Position numbers and translations under genes: made by a program | Shown here: one piece after another, positions 51,817 to 60,819 of the stretch | Numbering within the stretch: the first letter of the stretch is position 1 | Layout: each line of letters starts with the position of its first letter | Source of the DNA: Fusicatenibacter saccharivorans | GTDB taxonomy: Bacteria > Bacillota > Clostridia > Lachnospirales > Lachnospiraceae | Direction of reading: 5' to 3' | Assembly (NCBI RefSeq): GCF_015557635.1 | Contig: NZ_JADNOP010000001.1 | Location: 161,582-225,581 of the forward strand | Length of the DNA stretch: 64,000 nucleotides | The notes under the pieces: model-generated | Databases searched by the model: none | What the model was told of the DNA's origin: nothing | The model's input: the letters and a program-made list of their open reading frames with translations, nothing else

Positions 51817-51845
51817 TTGCATGTCAGATTTTTTCGTCTTATAAT
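51817..51845 (+). promoter_or_regulatory. Promoter of the YprB-like gene
   Basis: TTGCAT (51817-51822), 17-base spacer, TATAAT (51840-51845), 45 bases before the ATG and divergent from the ruvAB promoter. Confidence 0.75.
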
Positions 51846-51889
51846 ATCTTTAGATTCAAAAAAGTTTTTCAAAGGAGACAAAAAACCTT

Positions 51890-52978
51890 ATGCAGATCAT
51901 AGATTCTACCCCCGCCGCTCTCTCTGCCGATCTTCAGATGTATCTGAGAAACGGCGATGTCTTTTTCGATATTGAGACGACCGGCCTTTCCTGGCGTACC
52001 TCGCATCTCTATCTGATTGGTGCGCTGTTCTTTGACCCGGCCGCGGATACTTTCACACTGCGCCAGTGGTTTCTTGATCGACCGACCGAAGAAAAAGAGA
52101 TGCTTGTCTCTTTTTTCACGTTTCTTTCCGACGTGAAGCAGCTGGTGCATTTTAATGGAACGACATTTGATCTTCCTTACCTCACACACAAAGCACTGTT
52201 TTATCAGATGGAAGATCCGCTTTCGTCAATCGCATCCCTGGATCTTTATCAGGCACTCCGCCCGTTTCAGTCAATCCTGGGACTTTCTTCAATGAAACAG
52301 AAAAATGTGGAACAGTATCTCTCATTCCCACGGAAGGATCAACTTAACGGAAAACAGTTGATTTCTGTTTACCACGACTATCTTCAGACACTGGATGAAA
52401 AGAAACTGGAACTGCTTTTCCTTCACAATTATGAGGATGTCCTCGGCATGGGTTCTGTTCTGGAACTGCTCGCGCTTCCTGCTCTGTTTCACGGCGATTT
52501 TTCTGTCCAGTCGTGTCGTTTTACCGGACAGACACTGGAAGTTTCACTGCAGCCCGAGCGGGAAGTTCCGGTTTTCCTCTCCCGTGTCTGCGCGGATGGT
52601 TCTCTTACAGCCTTTGGTTCACGGGTTTCTCTCTCCCTGCAGACGCATACGGCGGAGCTGAAATATTTCTTCCCGGACTATAAGAATTACTATTATCTTC
52701 CGCTGGAGGATCAGGCTGTTCACAAGAGCGTTGGCGCGTTTGTCGATCCGGAACACCGTCAGAAAGCAAAGGCTGCCAACTGCTATCAGCGGCGGACCGG
52801 TACATTTCTTCCGCAGCAGAAAGAGTTTTTCACCCCGGCCTTCCGCGAGGATTTCAAAAGCCGCCCTTACTATTTTGAGTGGTCCGATGCCTTTCTTTCG
52901 CAGGAAGATCTCCTGAAAGAGTATCTCTGTTCCGAGCTTCAGCTCTTTTTCAAAGACGATAGCAAAACCAGAAAATAA
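51890..52978 (+). CDS. YprB-like ribonuclease-H-fold exonuclease domain protein
   Basis: Putative metal-dependent exonuclease of 362 residues with a DEDD-type RNase H fold. Exo I motif FFDIETTGLSW is at about 25-35, Exo II LVHFNGTTFDLPYL at about 85-98, and Exo III NYEDVLGMGSVLELL at about 182-196. The C-terminal half is variable and has no recognised domain. The family (YprB) is widespread in Firmicutes, and its substrate is not known to me. It is a single gene beside ruvAB, compatible with a DNA repair role but not proof of one. The ribosome site is AAAGGAGA. Confidence 0.85.
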   Translation: MQIIDSTPAALSADLQMYLRNGDVFFDIETTGLSWRTSHLYLIGALFFDPAADTFTLRQWFLDRPTEEKEMLVSFFTFLSDVKQLVHFNGTTFDLPYLTHKALFYQMEDPLSSIASLDLYQALRPFQSILGLSSMKQKNVEQYLSFPRKDQLNGKQLISVYHDYLQTLDEKKLELLFLHNYEDVLGMGSVLELLALPALFHGDFSVQSCRFTGQTLEVSLQPEREVPVFLSRVCADGSLTAFGSRVSLSLQTHTAELKYFFPDYKNYYYLPLEDQAVHKSVGAFVDPEHRQKAKAANCYQRRTGTFLPQQKEFFTPAFREDFKSRPYYFEWSDAFLSQEDLLKEYLCSELQLFFKDDSKTRK

Positions 52979-52979
52979 A

Positions 52980-53015
52980 ACAGCCGTACACATTTTTGCA
53001 TGCACGGCCGTTTTT
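52980..53015 (+). terminator. Terminator after the YprB-like gene
   Basis: GCCGT and ACGGC arms around an A/T loop with TTTTT following (53011-53015). The stem is short. Confidence 0.6.
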
Positions 53016-53042
53016 CCGGGACTGTCCTTTCCAAGCAGTCCT

Positions 53043-54119
53043 TTATTTTTTCTCTTCTTTCTCTTCTACCTTTTTTTCTTCCTTTTTCAGAGAAGCATGA
53101 TGCGTTCCCTGCAGATGCGGATAGGCGCGCAGATAACGTTTCGTTGTCAGGCGCATCAGCCAGTTGGTCGGAAGCTGCGGTTTTGTCATCTGGTCAAAGC
53201 GCTCCAGCAGCTCTTTAAGATCCGGCATCTTATCACTGCGCACATCAAATCCAAGTGCCGCAAACCGTTCTTTCTGCTCTGCTCCGAACTCGGTCAGGCG
53301 TTCCTTCTGCTCTGCTCCGAACTCCATCAGGCGGTTCTTCGACTCGAAAAGCGGATTTCTTCTTCCCTCGGCTTCTTTCCGCTCCTTCTCCAGCTTCTGC
53401 ATCTGCTCCATTGCCTCAGACAGTGTCTGGCGCTTCTCGGCCAGATATTCTTTCATCTTATCTCTGGAATACTCTGCACGATACTGCTGTACTTTCGCAT
53501 TCATCTCCTCGGCAAGCTGGTTAAAGCGGGATTTCTGCAGATATTTCAGAAATTCTCCCCACGTTTTCTCCAGACTGCGCATCTTCTGTCCCAGCTGGAA
53601 TGCTGCGGCTGCGGAAAATCCAAAATCTACCAGATAGCAGACGGTAACAACGGAAACAATGATCTCTCCTGTAGTATCCGAAACAAGATTCACTACTTTC
53701 ACGGCAATCGGCTGCAGAATATAGAACAGCCCCAGTGTAAAGAATCCCCAGGCAATCGAACTGCTGAGGCAGATCTTTCCCTGAAAATTAAACTTCTGAT
53801 TGCTGTAGTCCCACCAGTGCGCATGAAAAATGGTCTCCATCAGCACGCCGGTTACATATTCCAGAACCGTCGCTACAATGACACCTCCGAAATACAGTGC
53901 CCAGACGTTCGCTTCAAACGGGCGCAGGATCAAGTATACCATAACAGCGCCGGTGCCGTACAGTGTCAGCAGCGGACCATTGACAAAACCGCGGTTGACC
54001 AGTTTTTTCTGCCGGATCGATACATAGGAACTCTCCCAGATCCATCCGCAGAAGCTGTACAGCCAGAACCATGCTAGAACGTGGTACAGATCCACACCCA
54101 GAATCTTCGTCTCCCACAT
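53043..54119 (-). CDS. CmpB-type putative ABC transporter permease with coiled-coil tail
   Basis: Membrane protein of 358 residues of the PF06541-like family, whose label as ABC permease rests on little evidence. Five to six helices lie in residues 1-180, with the family traits FWLYSFCGWIWESSYVS (18-34), NRGFVNGPLLTLYG (42-55) and HAHWWDYSNQKFNFQG (about 99-114). The cytoplasmic C-terminal half (about 185-358) is helical and charged. It contains an 11-residue tandem repeat, EFGAEQKERLT/F, mirrored in a 33-base DNA duplication at 53266-53331, and a KKEEKKVEEKEEKK end. No ABC ATPase gene is nearby. Confidence 0.82.
   Translation of the reverse strand: MWETKILGVDLYHVLAWFWLYSFCGWIWESSYVSIRQKKLVNRGFVNGPLLTLYGTGAVMVYLILRPFEANVWALYFGGVIVATVLEYVTGVLMETIFHAHWWDYSNQKFNFQGKICLSSSIAWGFFTLGLFYILQPIAVKVVNLVSDTTGEIIVSVVTVCYLVDFGFSAAAAFQLGQKMRSLEKTWGEFLKYLQKSRFNQLAEEMNAKVQQYRAEYSRDKMKEYLAEKRQTLSEAMEQMQKLEKERKEAEGRRNPLFESKNRLMEFGAEQKERLTEFGAEQKERFAALGFDVRSDKMPDLKELLERFDQMTKPQLPTNWLMRLTTKRYLRAYPHLQGTHHASLKKEEKKVEEKEEKK
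53266..53331. repeat. 33-base tandem duplication inside the CmpB-type gene
   Basis: Units 53266-53298 and 53299-53331 agree at 30 of 33 bases and keep the reading frame, adding one 11-residue unit (FGAEQKER core). A degraded third unit may follow. Confidence 0.9.
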
Positions 54120-54174
54120 AAACTTTCATCCCCTTTTTCTTTTCTGGTGCCAAAAACAGGATGATAAGAAAATA

Positions 54175-54223
54175 CCGCAGGCAACAGGTTTCCTGTCTGT
54201 TCAGGAAACCCGGTTGTCTACGG
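54175..54223 (-). terminator. Long hairpin after the ispH-S1 gene
   Basis: CCGCAG...GGTTTCCTG (54175-54195) pairs with CAGGAAACC...CTACGG (54202-54223), with small internal mismatches. On the minus strand it is followed by TATTTTCTT. It overlaps the predicted start of the next transcript, so it may act as terminator, leader hairpin or both. Confidence 0.6.
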
Positions 54224-54224
54224 C

Positions 54225-54254
54225 ATTCTAATCATCCAACTGCAGCACCTGCAA
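54225..54254 (-). promoter_or_regulatory. Candidate promoter of the CmpB-type gene
   Basis: Minus strand TTGCAG (54249-54254), 18-base spacer, TAGAAT (54225-54230). Confidence 0.5.
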
Positions 54255-54266
54255 GTTAAATTATTC

Positions 54267-56168
54267 TTACTCTTCTACTGGCTCTTCGTTTTCCAGAGCT
54301 TTCATGCTCAGAGAGATTTTTTTGTCTTCCTCGTTGAAATCAACTACTTTTGCAGTGATTTCCTGTCCGATTTTCAGTGCATCAGACGGTTTCTCAACAT
54401 GCTCTCTGGAAATCTGGGAAACATGAAGCAGAGCATCTACGCCCGGCTCAAGCTCAACGAATGCACCAAAGTCAGTCATACGGGCAACACAGCCTTCTAC
54501 TACGTTGCCTACAGCGTATTTGTCAGCAGCGTTCAGCCACGGATTCTCTTCCGGGAATTTTAAGGAAAGAGCAATCTTGTCGCCGTTGATGTCTTTGATC
54601 AGAACTTTTACAGTCTCACCAACTTTGAATACTTTTTTCGGGTTCTCTACGCGGCCCCAGGACATCTCAGAGATGTGAAGCAGTCCGTCAGCTCCGCCCA
54701 GATCGATGAATGCGCCGAAATCGGTAACATTCTTAACAGTTCCCTCTACAACATCGCCAACTGCGATGCGTGCGAACAGTTCTTCCTGCAGTTTCTTCTT
54801 CTCAGCAACGATGAGCTGTTTGCGGTCACCGATGATGCGTCTTCTTCTCGGGTTGAACTCGGTAATAACGAATTCAATTTCCTGATCTGCATATTTAGAC
54901 AGATCTTTTTCATATACATCAGATACAAGGCTGGCCGGAATGAATACTCTGGTCTCCTCAACAACTACGGATAATCCTCCGTTCAGTACCTGTGTTACTT
55001 TTGCTTTCAGAACTTCATGATTCTCGAATGCTTCCTCGAGTCTCTTGTTGCCTTTTTCAGCAGCAAGTCTCTTGTAAGTAAGAAGGACCTGTCCCTCTCC
55101 ATCATTTACTTTCAGAACTTTGACTTCCATTTTGTCACCTGGCTGTGCAACGGTGTGAAGATCGATGGAAGAATCGTTGGAATATTCGTTTTTGGTAAGA
55201 ATACCATCGGCTTTGTATCCGATATTCAGGATAATCTGATCGTCTTTGACATCGATTACAGTACCCTCAACGACTTCTCCGTTTCTGATTGTTTTAAATG
55301 ATTCATCCAGCATTTGTTCAAAACTCATTTCTGACATTTTTTGAACCTCCTCAATTATTTTATTCGGGGTGGATGCCCCAGCTGTAATACCTACGCGACC
55401 AAATGATTGAAAAGGCTTAGATTCCAAATCAACGAGTGTCTCTATAAAGTAAGTATTTTTACATTCTTCTTTACATATCTCATACAGCTTTTGCGTGTTT
55501 GAACTATGTCTGCCTCCCACGACAAACATGGCATCAACCTTCCTGGCAATTGCTCTCGCTTCCGTCTGTCTTTCCTCGGTAGCGTTGCAGATAGTCTTTA
55601 AAACAGTACTATCATAACTCTTTTTCAAAAAAATTTCAACTAAATCTTTAAATTTGTTGTAATTAAATGTCGTCTGTGCCACAATAGATATTGGTTTTCC
55701 GTTTTCCGGCACAAACTGCTCTGCTTCTTCGGAGGTATGGATCACGGTAACCGGGCCGCTCGCCCATCCCATGATGCCCTGCACCTCCGGATGATCCGCG
55801 CTTCCGATGATAACAACATGGCGGCCTTTTCTTCCCTCTTCATCCACAATCCGGTGGATCTTCTTGACGAACGGACATGTCGCATCTACAATTTTCATGC
55901 CGCGCGCTTCGATCTTTTCGCAGACATCACGCGATACGCCATGGGAACGGATCACAACGGTTCCGCCAGAAAGCCCCTCTAGTTCATCTTCCGAAAGGAT
56001 CACCTGCACACCGCGGTTTTCGAGATCCTCCACAACCTGTTCGTTGTGAATAATCGGCCCGAAGGTGTAGACCGGCTTTTCACCGCTCTCAATTTCACGG
56101 TATACCGTATCGACCGCCCGTTTGACGCCGAAGCAGAAGCCTGCACTTTTTGCAACAGTTACTTCCAT
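54267..56168 (-). CDS. ispH: IspH (HMBPP reductase) fused to ribosomal protein S1-like domains
   Basis: Bifunctional protein of 633 residues known from Clostridia. Residues 1-285 are IspH, the 4Fe-4S enzyme making IPP and DMAPP in the last MEP-pathway step. Its cluster cysteines are in GFCFGVKRAVD (12-14 region), DATCPFVKK (about 96) and TICNATEERQ (about 192). Residues about 300-630 contain four S1 RNA-binding repeats, the last two being canonical (VTDFGAFIDLGGADGLLHIS and MTDFGAFVELEPGVDALLHV). These presumably serve as ribosomal protein S1 or an S1-like factor. The cmk-ispH-S1 order matches other clostridia. The start has GAGGAG. Confidence 0.95.
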   Translation of the reverse strand: MEVTVAKSAGFCFGVKRAVDTVYREIESGEKPVYTFGPIIHNEQVVEDLENRGVQVILSEDELEGLSGGTVVIRSHGVSRDVCEKIEARGMKIVDATCPFVKKIHRIVDEEGRKGRHVVIIGSADHPEVQGIMGWASGPVTVIHTSEEAEQFVPENGKPISIVAQTTFNYNKFKDLVEIFLKKSYDSTVLKTICNATEERQTEARAIARKVDAMFVVGGRHSSNTQKLYEICKEECKNTYFIETLVDLESKPFQSFGRVGITAGASTPNKIIEEVQKMSEMSFEQMLDESFKTIRNGEVVEGTVIDVKDDQIILNIGYKADGILTKNEYSNDSSIDLHTVAQPGDKMEVKVLKVNDGEGQVLLTYKRLAAEKGNKRLEEAFENHEVLKAKVTQVLNGGLSVVVEETRVFIPASLVSDVYEKDLSKYADQEIEFVITEFNPRRRRIIGDRKQLIVAEKKKLQEELFARIAVGDVVEGTVKNVTDFGAFIDLGGADGLLHISEMSWGRVENPKKVFKVGETVKVLIKDINGDKIALSLKFPEENPWLNAADKYAVGNVVEGCVARMTDFGAFVELEPGVDALLHVSQISREHVEKPSDALKIGQEITAKVVDFNEEDKKISLSMKALENEEPVEE

Positions 56169-56200
56169 CTGTTTTTCTTCTCCTCTTTTCTCTGCCGCGT

Positions 56201-56866
56201 TTACATGCGCTCGCGGGCAAGGCTTAAGATCTTTTCCACAACCTCATCGATCGTCATTTCAGAGCTGTCAACGAGTACGGCGTCTTCTGCCTGTACCAGC
56301 GGGGAATGCTCTCTGTGCATGTCCTGATAATCACGCTCATTGATATCTTCCTCGATTTTCGCAAGATCGGCTGTCTGTCCCTTTTCGGTCAGCTCTTTCC
56401 AGCGGCGCAGTGCGCGGACATGGGCACTTGCTGTCAGATAGACTTTCAACGGTGCGTTCGGCAGAACGGCAGTTCCGATATCGCGGCCGTCCATCACAAG
56501 ATCCGTATTCTCCGCCATCTCCTGCTGCAGCTCCACGAGTTTTTTTCGTACTTCCAGATAGGCGCTTGTCGCGGATGCCATCTTTCCAGCCTCCTCGGTG
56601 CGCAGTCTTCCGGTGACATTGACGCCGTTTAAATAAACCTGCTGCTCTCCGTTTTCGTAGGAAATGGAAATTTTCACATCTTTGCAGGCTGCCTCAATTT
56701 TTTCCTGCTCTTCCGGTGCAATGCCAAGATCCGAAAAATAGATGCCCATGGCACGGTACATTGCTCCTGTATCAACGTAGACAAACGAAAGCTCCTTTGC
56801 CACACGTTTTGCGATTGTACTTTTGCCAGCGCCTGCCGGTCCGTCAATTGCAAGATTAAATCTCAT
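56201..56866 (-). CDS. cmk: Cytidylate kinase
   Basis: Phosphorylates CMP and dCMP to the diphosphates for nucleic acid and lipid synthesis. It has 221 residues with the P-loop AIDGPAGAGKSTIAKRVA (6-23), VDTGAMYRAMGIY (about 31-43), the CMP-binding MDGRDIGTAVLPNA (about 146-159) and the lid near INERDYQDMHR. It lies 32 bases before ispH-S1, a pairing seen as cmk-rpsA in many bacteria. Confidence 0.96.
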   Translation of the reverse strand: MRFNLAIDGPAGAGKSTIAKRVAKELSFVYVDTGAMYRAMGIYFSDLGIAPEEQEKIEAACKDVKISISYENGEQQVYLNGVNVTGRLRTEEAGKMASATSAYLEVRKKLVELQQEMAENTDLVMDGRDIGTAVLPNAPLKVYLTASAHVRALRRWKELTEKGQTADLAKIEEDINERDYQDMHREHSPLVQAEDAVLVDSSEMTIDEVVEKILSLARERM

Positions 56867-56910
56867 CTTCTCTCTTCCTCCTGAAAATTCTAAAATCTGT
56901 GATCCATATT

Positions 56911-58158
56911 TTATTCCTGTTCTTCCTTTGCCCGGATCTCTTCGGCTGCAGCGTGGGCACTTGCCCAGGCAATCTGCAGATTGAAGCCGCCGGTCAGTGC
57001 ATCGAGATCGAGCACTTCTCCTACGAAGTACAGACCTTCTTTTTTCTTTGCCTCCATCGTGCCCGGACGGATCTCTTTCACGGAAACACCACCCTGTGTG
57101 ATAATTGCTTCACGGAAGCCCCGTGTTCCGGTTACTGTAAACGGGAAATGCGTGATCAGCTCTTCAAAGTGCTGACGCTCCGCTTTCGATACGGCATTGA
57201 CCTGTTTGTACGGGTCGATCCCGCCAAGAGAGAGCATCACCGGAAGCAGTTTCGCCGGGAACAGACTGTTGATCACGTTGCGGAACTGTTTGTTTCGGTT
57301 TTCTTCAAATTCACGCAGGATCCGCGCATCCAGCTGTTCTTCCGTGAGTGCCGGCTTCAGGTTCAGATATCCTTTCAGCGGCTGCTGTTCCAGTGCTTTT
57401 CCGATGTAGGAGCTCGCAGAAAGCCCCAGCGGGCCGGAAATTCCAAAATGTGTAAACAGCATCTCGCCGAATCCATCGAACAGCGTCTTTTTGCCGTTTT
57501 TAATCGTCATCGTCACATTTTTCAGGGAGAGTCCCTGCAGCTCACGGATGTACGCTTCCTCTGTTTCCAGCGGCACCAGCGCCGGGCGGAGCGGAGTGAC
57601 GGCAAGTCCTGCCTCTTCTGCGAAACGGTAGCCGTCTCCATCCGACCCCGTCGTCTGGTACGACATACCGCCGGTTGCGACAACGACATCATCGTAAAAA
57701 AGCTCTTTCCCGTTTTCCAGGCGGATTCCTTTCACGCGGTCTCCTTCGAAAAGAAGCTCTTTTACTTTTGTATTCTTATGCACCTGCACATTTTTCCGTT
57801 TCAGTTCCGTCTCCAGCGCGCGGATAATATCCGAGGAGTGATCTGACTCCGGGAATACACGGTTTCCGCGCTCCACTTTTAAGCGGACACCTGCCGCTTC
57901 GAAAAACTCCTGCACCTGGGCGCTGTCAAAGCTGTAGGCGGAGCTGTACAGAAATTTCGGGTTTGTCACCACATTCGTGAAGAACTCTTCTGTCGGGCAG
58001 TCGTTTGTCACATTGCAGCGGCCCTTTCCTGTGATAAACAGCTTCTTTCCCAGCTTTTCATTTTTTTCATAGAGATGAATCTCTGTCTTTTCGCCGGCGG
58101 CAAGCACGGCGGTCATCATTCCGGCGGCGCCTCCGCCGATTACTGCTGCTTTTCTCAT
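56911..58158 (-). CDS. HI0933/BaiN-family FAD-dependent oxidoreductase
   Basis: Flavoprotein of 415 residues of the HI0933 (YhiN/BaiN-like) family. The FAD-binding Rossmann motif VIGGGAAGMMTAVLAA is at 6-21, then GRCNVTNDCP (about 46-55), VVATGGMSYQTTGSDGDGY (about 166-184) and the C-terminal DALTGGFNLQIAWASAHAAA. The physiological reaction is not settled; a clostridial member acts in bile acid metabolism but most are uncharacterised. Its ATG overlaps the stop of the RpiR regulator gene (58155-58158). Confidence 0.9.
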   Translation of the reverse strand: MRKAAVIGGGAAGMMTAVLAAGEKTEIHLYEKNEKLGKKLFITGKGRCNVTNDCPTEEFFTNVVTNPKFLYSSAYSFDSAQVQEFFEAAGVRLKVERGNRVFPESDHSSDIIRALETELKRKNVQVHKNTKVKELLFEGDRVKGIRLENGKELFYDDVVVATGGMSYQTTGSDGDGYRFAEEAGLAVTPLRPALVPLETEEAYIRELQGLSLKNVTMTIKNGKKTLFDGFGEMLFTHFGISGPLGLSASSYIGKALEQQPLKGYLNLKPALTEEQLDARILREFEENRNKQFRNVINSLFPAKLLPVMLSLGGIDPYKQVNAVSKAERQHFEELITHFPFTVTGTRGFREAIITQGGVSVKEIRPGTMEAKKKEGLYFVGEVLDLDALTGGFNLQIAWASAHAAAEEIRAKEEQE

Positions 58159-59129
58159 GCTTTCTCCTTTACCGGCAGAGCTGCCTTTTTTCCGCCCATG
58201 GGACGTGCATCGTCCAGCCCGTTGATTTCATCGTTGCTGTAAACCTGGTACTCATCCCACAGTTTTTCCATGCTCTCAAGTGTCTTTTTCACATCCGCCT
58301 GGCGTTTCATGCAGAGCGCCACGACAAGCGCATTGATTACACTCAAAGGGGCCACCAGAGAATCGACGATCGATGCCATATCGCTCTTGGCAATCAGCGT
58401 ACAGGCTGCATAAACATTCATCGGTGAATGCACACTGTCTGTGATCGTAATTACCTTCGCTTTGCGGCTGTTCGCAAATTCCAGTGCCTTCATCGTACGC
58501 ATCGAATACCGCGGGAAGCTGATGCCGATCACCACATCATCCTCCGTGATGCGGATCATCTGCTCGAAAATCTCGCTGGAACTGTTTGTCTGTACCTGGC
58601 GCACATCCGGGAAAATCATATGGAGATAGAACGCCAGAAAGCTCGCAAGCGGCGCGCAGCTCCGAATGCCGACAATGTAGATTGTCCGCGCAGAAAGAAT
58701 CGTATCCGCAGCGCGCTCAAAGGCGCTCCGGTCCACTTCTTCCAGCGTCATCTTGATTTTTTCAATATCCGACTGCAGGACGGTCTCCAGAATTTCTCCC
58801 TGCGGCACGCGGCCATACGTAAACTGCATCCGCTGCACTGAATTCAGACGATTCATCACCATCTCCTCCAGTGCGCGCTGGAACTCCGGATATCCCGCGT
58901 AGCCAAGCTGCATCGCAAAGCGAACCGTTGTCGATTCGCTGACGCCGACCTGCTGTCCCAGGCGCGCTGCCGTCATCGATACGGCCTGGTCATAATGTGC
59001 CGTAATAAAATCTGCCAGCCTCTTCTGTCCTTTGCTCAACTTTCCGTAATTTTGATTCAGACGAATGAGGAGATTCTCGTTCGCTGCCTTCTGCTCTTCT
59101 GAAGAAGACTGTTCTTTTTCTTTTTTCAT
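58155..59129 (-). CDS. MurR/RpiR-family transcriptional regulator
   Basis: Phosphosugar-responsive regulator of 324 residues from the chosen start. The N-terminal helix-turn-helix (about 20-95) has LSKGQKRLADFI and GVSESTVVRFAMQLGYAG-like VGVSESTTVRFAMQLGY. The SIS domain (about 130-270) has YIVGIRSCAPLASFLAFYL and DDVVIGISFPRYSMRT. The ATG at 59129 has AGGAAG nine bases upstream; a GTG at 59225 lacks one. It is first of a run with the BaiN-like gene, cmk and ispH-S1, unusual company for a sugar regulator, so its targets are unclear. Confidence 0.88.
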   Translation of the reverse strand: MKKEKEQSSSEEQKAANENLLIRLNQNYGKLSKGQKRLADFITAHYDQAVSMTAARLGQQVGVSESTTVRFAMQLGYAGYPEFQRALEEMVMNRLNSVQRMQFTYGRVPQGEILETVLQSDIEKIKMTLEEVDRSAFERAADTILSARTIYIVGIRSCAPLASFLAFYLHMIFPDVRQVQTNSSSEIFEQMIRITEDDVVIGISFPRYSMRTMKALEFANSRKAKVITITDSVHSPMNVYAACTLIAKSDMASIVDSLVAPLSVINALVVALCMKRQADVKKTLESMEKLWDEYQVYSNDEINGLDDARPMGGKKAALPVKEKA

Positions 59130-59238
59130 GTTATTTTCTTCCTGATTTGTTTTTCCGATCTGCAAATGCCGTTCGGCATCCACATTTCTTCTTTTGGGGG
59201 CATCCTGATTCTTTTTCGGACACACCTCAATCTTTTGA

Positions 59239-59267
59239 ATTATAACACGAATAAATTACTGGCGCAA
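59239..59267 (-). promoter_or_regulatory. Promoter of the rpiR-ispH-S1 operon
   Basis: Minus strand TTGCGC (59262-59267), 17-base spacer, TATAAT (59239-59244), giving a leader of about 100 bases. Confidence 0.75.
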
Positions 59268-59289
59268 TGGCTGAAAAGCTGAAAAGGAA

Positions 59290-59348
59290 AGCCGGTGTTC
59301 TGCATTCCCTTTTTACGGGGAACACAGAACACCGGCTGATTTTTTTTA
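59290..59348 (-). terminator. Terminator of the decarboxylase operon
   Basis: AGCCGGTGTTCTG (59290-59302) and CAGAACACCGGCT (59325-59337) are perfect arms with an inner TTCCC/GGGGAA stem. It lies 24 bases after the oadA stop in transcript direction; the longer T tract is on the plus strand. Confidence 0.8.
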
Positions 59349-59360
59349 CTCAGATTTTAT

Positions 59361-60770
59361 TTAGACCGGATATGCGCCGTCTTTTTTGTCAGCGGCTGCC
59401 GGATCTACTTTTGTCTGCTGTGCTTCACGATATTTGAAGAAGTCTACAGCTACCTGCGGGAACAGAGCATAGGTTAATACATCCTCATCCTGCTGTTTCC
59501 ACTGCTCGATCTCTTTCTCCAGTTTTGGAAGCTCCGGCTCAAGCAGGTCTGCGTAGCGGCAGGTGATCGGCTCGGTATCGCCGATGCATTTCTTCTGTAC
59601 TTCCGGATTGAACGGTTTTACAGTTGCACCGTATTTTCCGGCAAGAACGTCTTTTGTCTCTTTCGTTACCATCTTGTAACGCTCGCCCATCAGGACATTG
59701 AATACAGCCTGGGTACCAACGATCTGGGAAGACGGAGTAACCAGCGGGCACTCGCCGAGGTCTTTTCTTACGCGCGGTACTTCTTCGAGTACATCGTAGT
59801 ATTTGTCCTCTGCGTGCTGCTCTTTTAACTGGCTTGTCAGGTTGGAGAGCATACCGCCCGGTACCTGATACAGAAGAGTCTTGATATTTACGCCAAGGTT
59901 CTTCGGATTTAAGAGGCCTGTATCGAGCGCTTCGTCTCTCATCGGACGGAAGTAATCTGCGATCTCAGCCAGTTTGTTCTGATCCAGACCAGTATCGTAT
60001 GGAGTGCCTTTGAAGGTTTCAACCATAACCTCAGTTGCCGGCTGTGAAGTACCCATAGCGAATGGAGACATTGCGGTATCGATGATATCAACACCAGCCT
60101 CTACTGCTTTCAGGTACGTCATGGATGCAACACCGGAAGTATAGTGGGTGTGCAGCTGAATCGGAAGATCGGTTGCTTCTTTCAGCGCGGTTACCAGCTC
60201 AGTTGCCTTGTACGGAACGAGCAGGCCTGCCATATCTTTAATACAGATGGAATCTGCACCCATCTCTTCGATTCTCTTTGCCATGGTGGTCCAGTAATCC
60301 AGGGTGTAAGCATCTCCTAAAGTATAGGAAAGTGCTACCTGTGCGTGGCCTTTTTCTTTGTTTGCTGCGCTGACAGCGGTCTGCAGGTTGCGCAGATCGT
60401 TCATACAGTCAAAAATACGGATGATGTCGATTCCGTTTGCAATGGATTTCTGTACGAAATACTCTACTACGTCGTCTGCGTACGGACGATATCCCAGGAT
60501 ATTCTGTCCACGGAACAGCATCTGCAGTTTTGTATTTTTGAATCCGTCACGGAGTTTTCTCAGTCTCATCCATGGATCTTCATGCAGAAAACGTAAGGAA
60601 GCATCGAAAGTTGCACCTCCCCAGCACTCTACTGCGTGATATCCGACTTTATCCATTTTATCGATGATCGGAAGCATCTGTTCTGTTGTCATTCTCGTCG
60701 CGATCAGGGACTGATGTGCATCACGCAGAACAGTTTCCATAATCTTGACAGGTTTCTTTTCTACTGCCAT
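59361..60770 (-). CDS. Biotin-dependent 2-oxoacid carboxyltransferase (OadA / 5S-type)
   Basis: Carboxyltransferase subunit that moves CO2 between oxaloacetate or pyruvate and carboxybiotin. It has 469 residues. Metal and substrate motifs are TVLRDAHQSL (with the metal Asp), ECWGGATFDASLRFL (about 48-62), the carboxylated lysine in CIKDMAGLLVPY (about 177-188) and LHTHYTSG (about 207-214). There is no C-terminal biotinyl domain, since the biotin carrier is a separate gene in the operon. The start at 60770 follows AGGAGG; the longer frame to 60830 overlaps oadB. It is the last gene. A pyruvate carboxylase B subunit or transcarboxylase 5S subunit fits equally well. Confidence 0.9.
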   Translation of the reverse strand: MAVEKKPVKIMETVLRDAHQSLIATRMTTEQMLPIIDKMDKVGYHAVECWGGATFDASLRFLHEDPWMRLRKLRDGFKNTKLQMLFRGQNILGYRPYADDVVEYFVQKSIANGIDIIRIFDCMNDLRNLQTAVSAANKEKGHAQVALSYTLGDAYTLDYWTTMAKRIEEMGADSICIKDMAGLLVPYKATELVTALKEATDLPIQLHTHYTSGVASMTYLKAVEAGVDIIDTAMSPFAMGTSQPATEVMVETFKGTPYDTGLDQNKLAEIADYFRPMRDEALDTGLLNPKNLGVNIKTLLYQVPGGMLSNLTSQLKEQHAEDKYYDVLEEVPRVRKDLGECPLVTPSSQIVGTQAVFNVLMGERYKMVTKETKDVLAGKYGATVKPFNPEVQKKCIGDTEPITCRYADLLEPELPKLEKEIEQWKQQDEDVLTYALFPQVAVDFFKYREAQQTKVDPAAADKKDGAYPV

Positions 60771-60819
60771 TTCTATCCTCCTAAATGAAGTGTTTTTCAC
60801 TTTTGTTTGTCTTAAGAAG

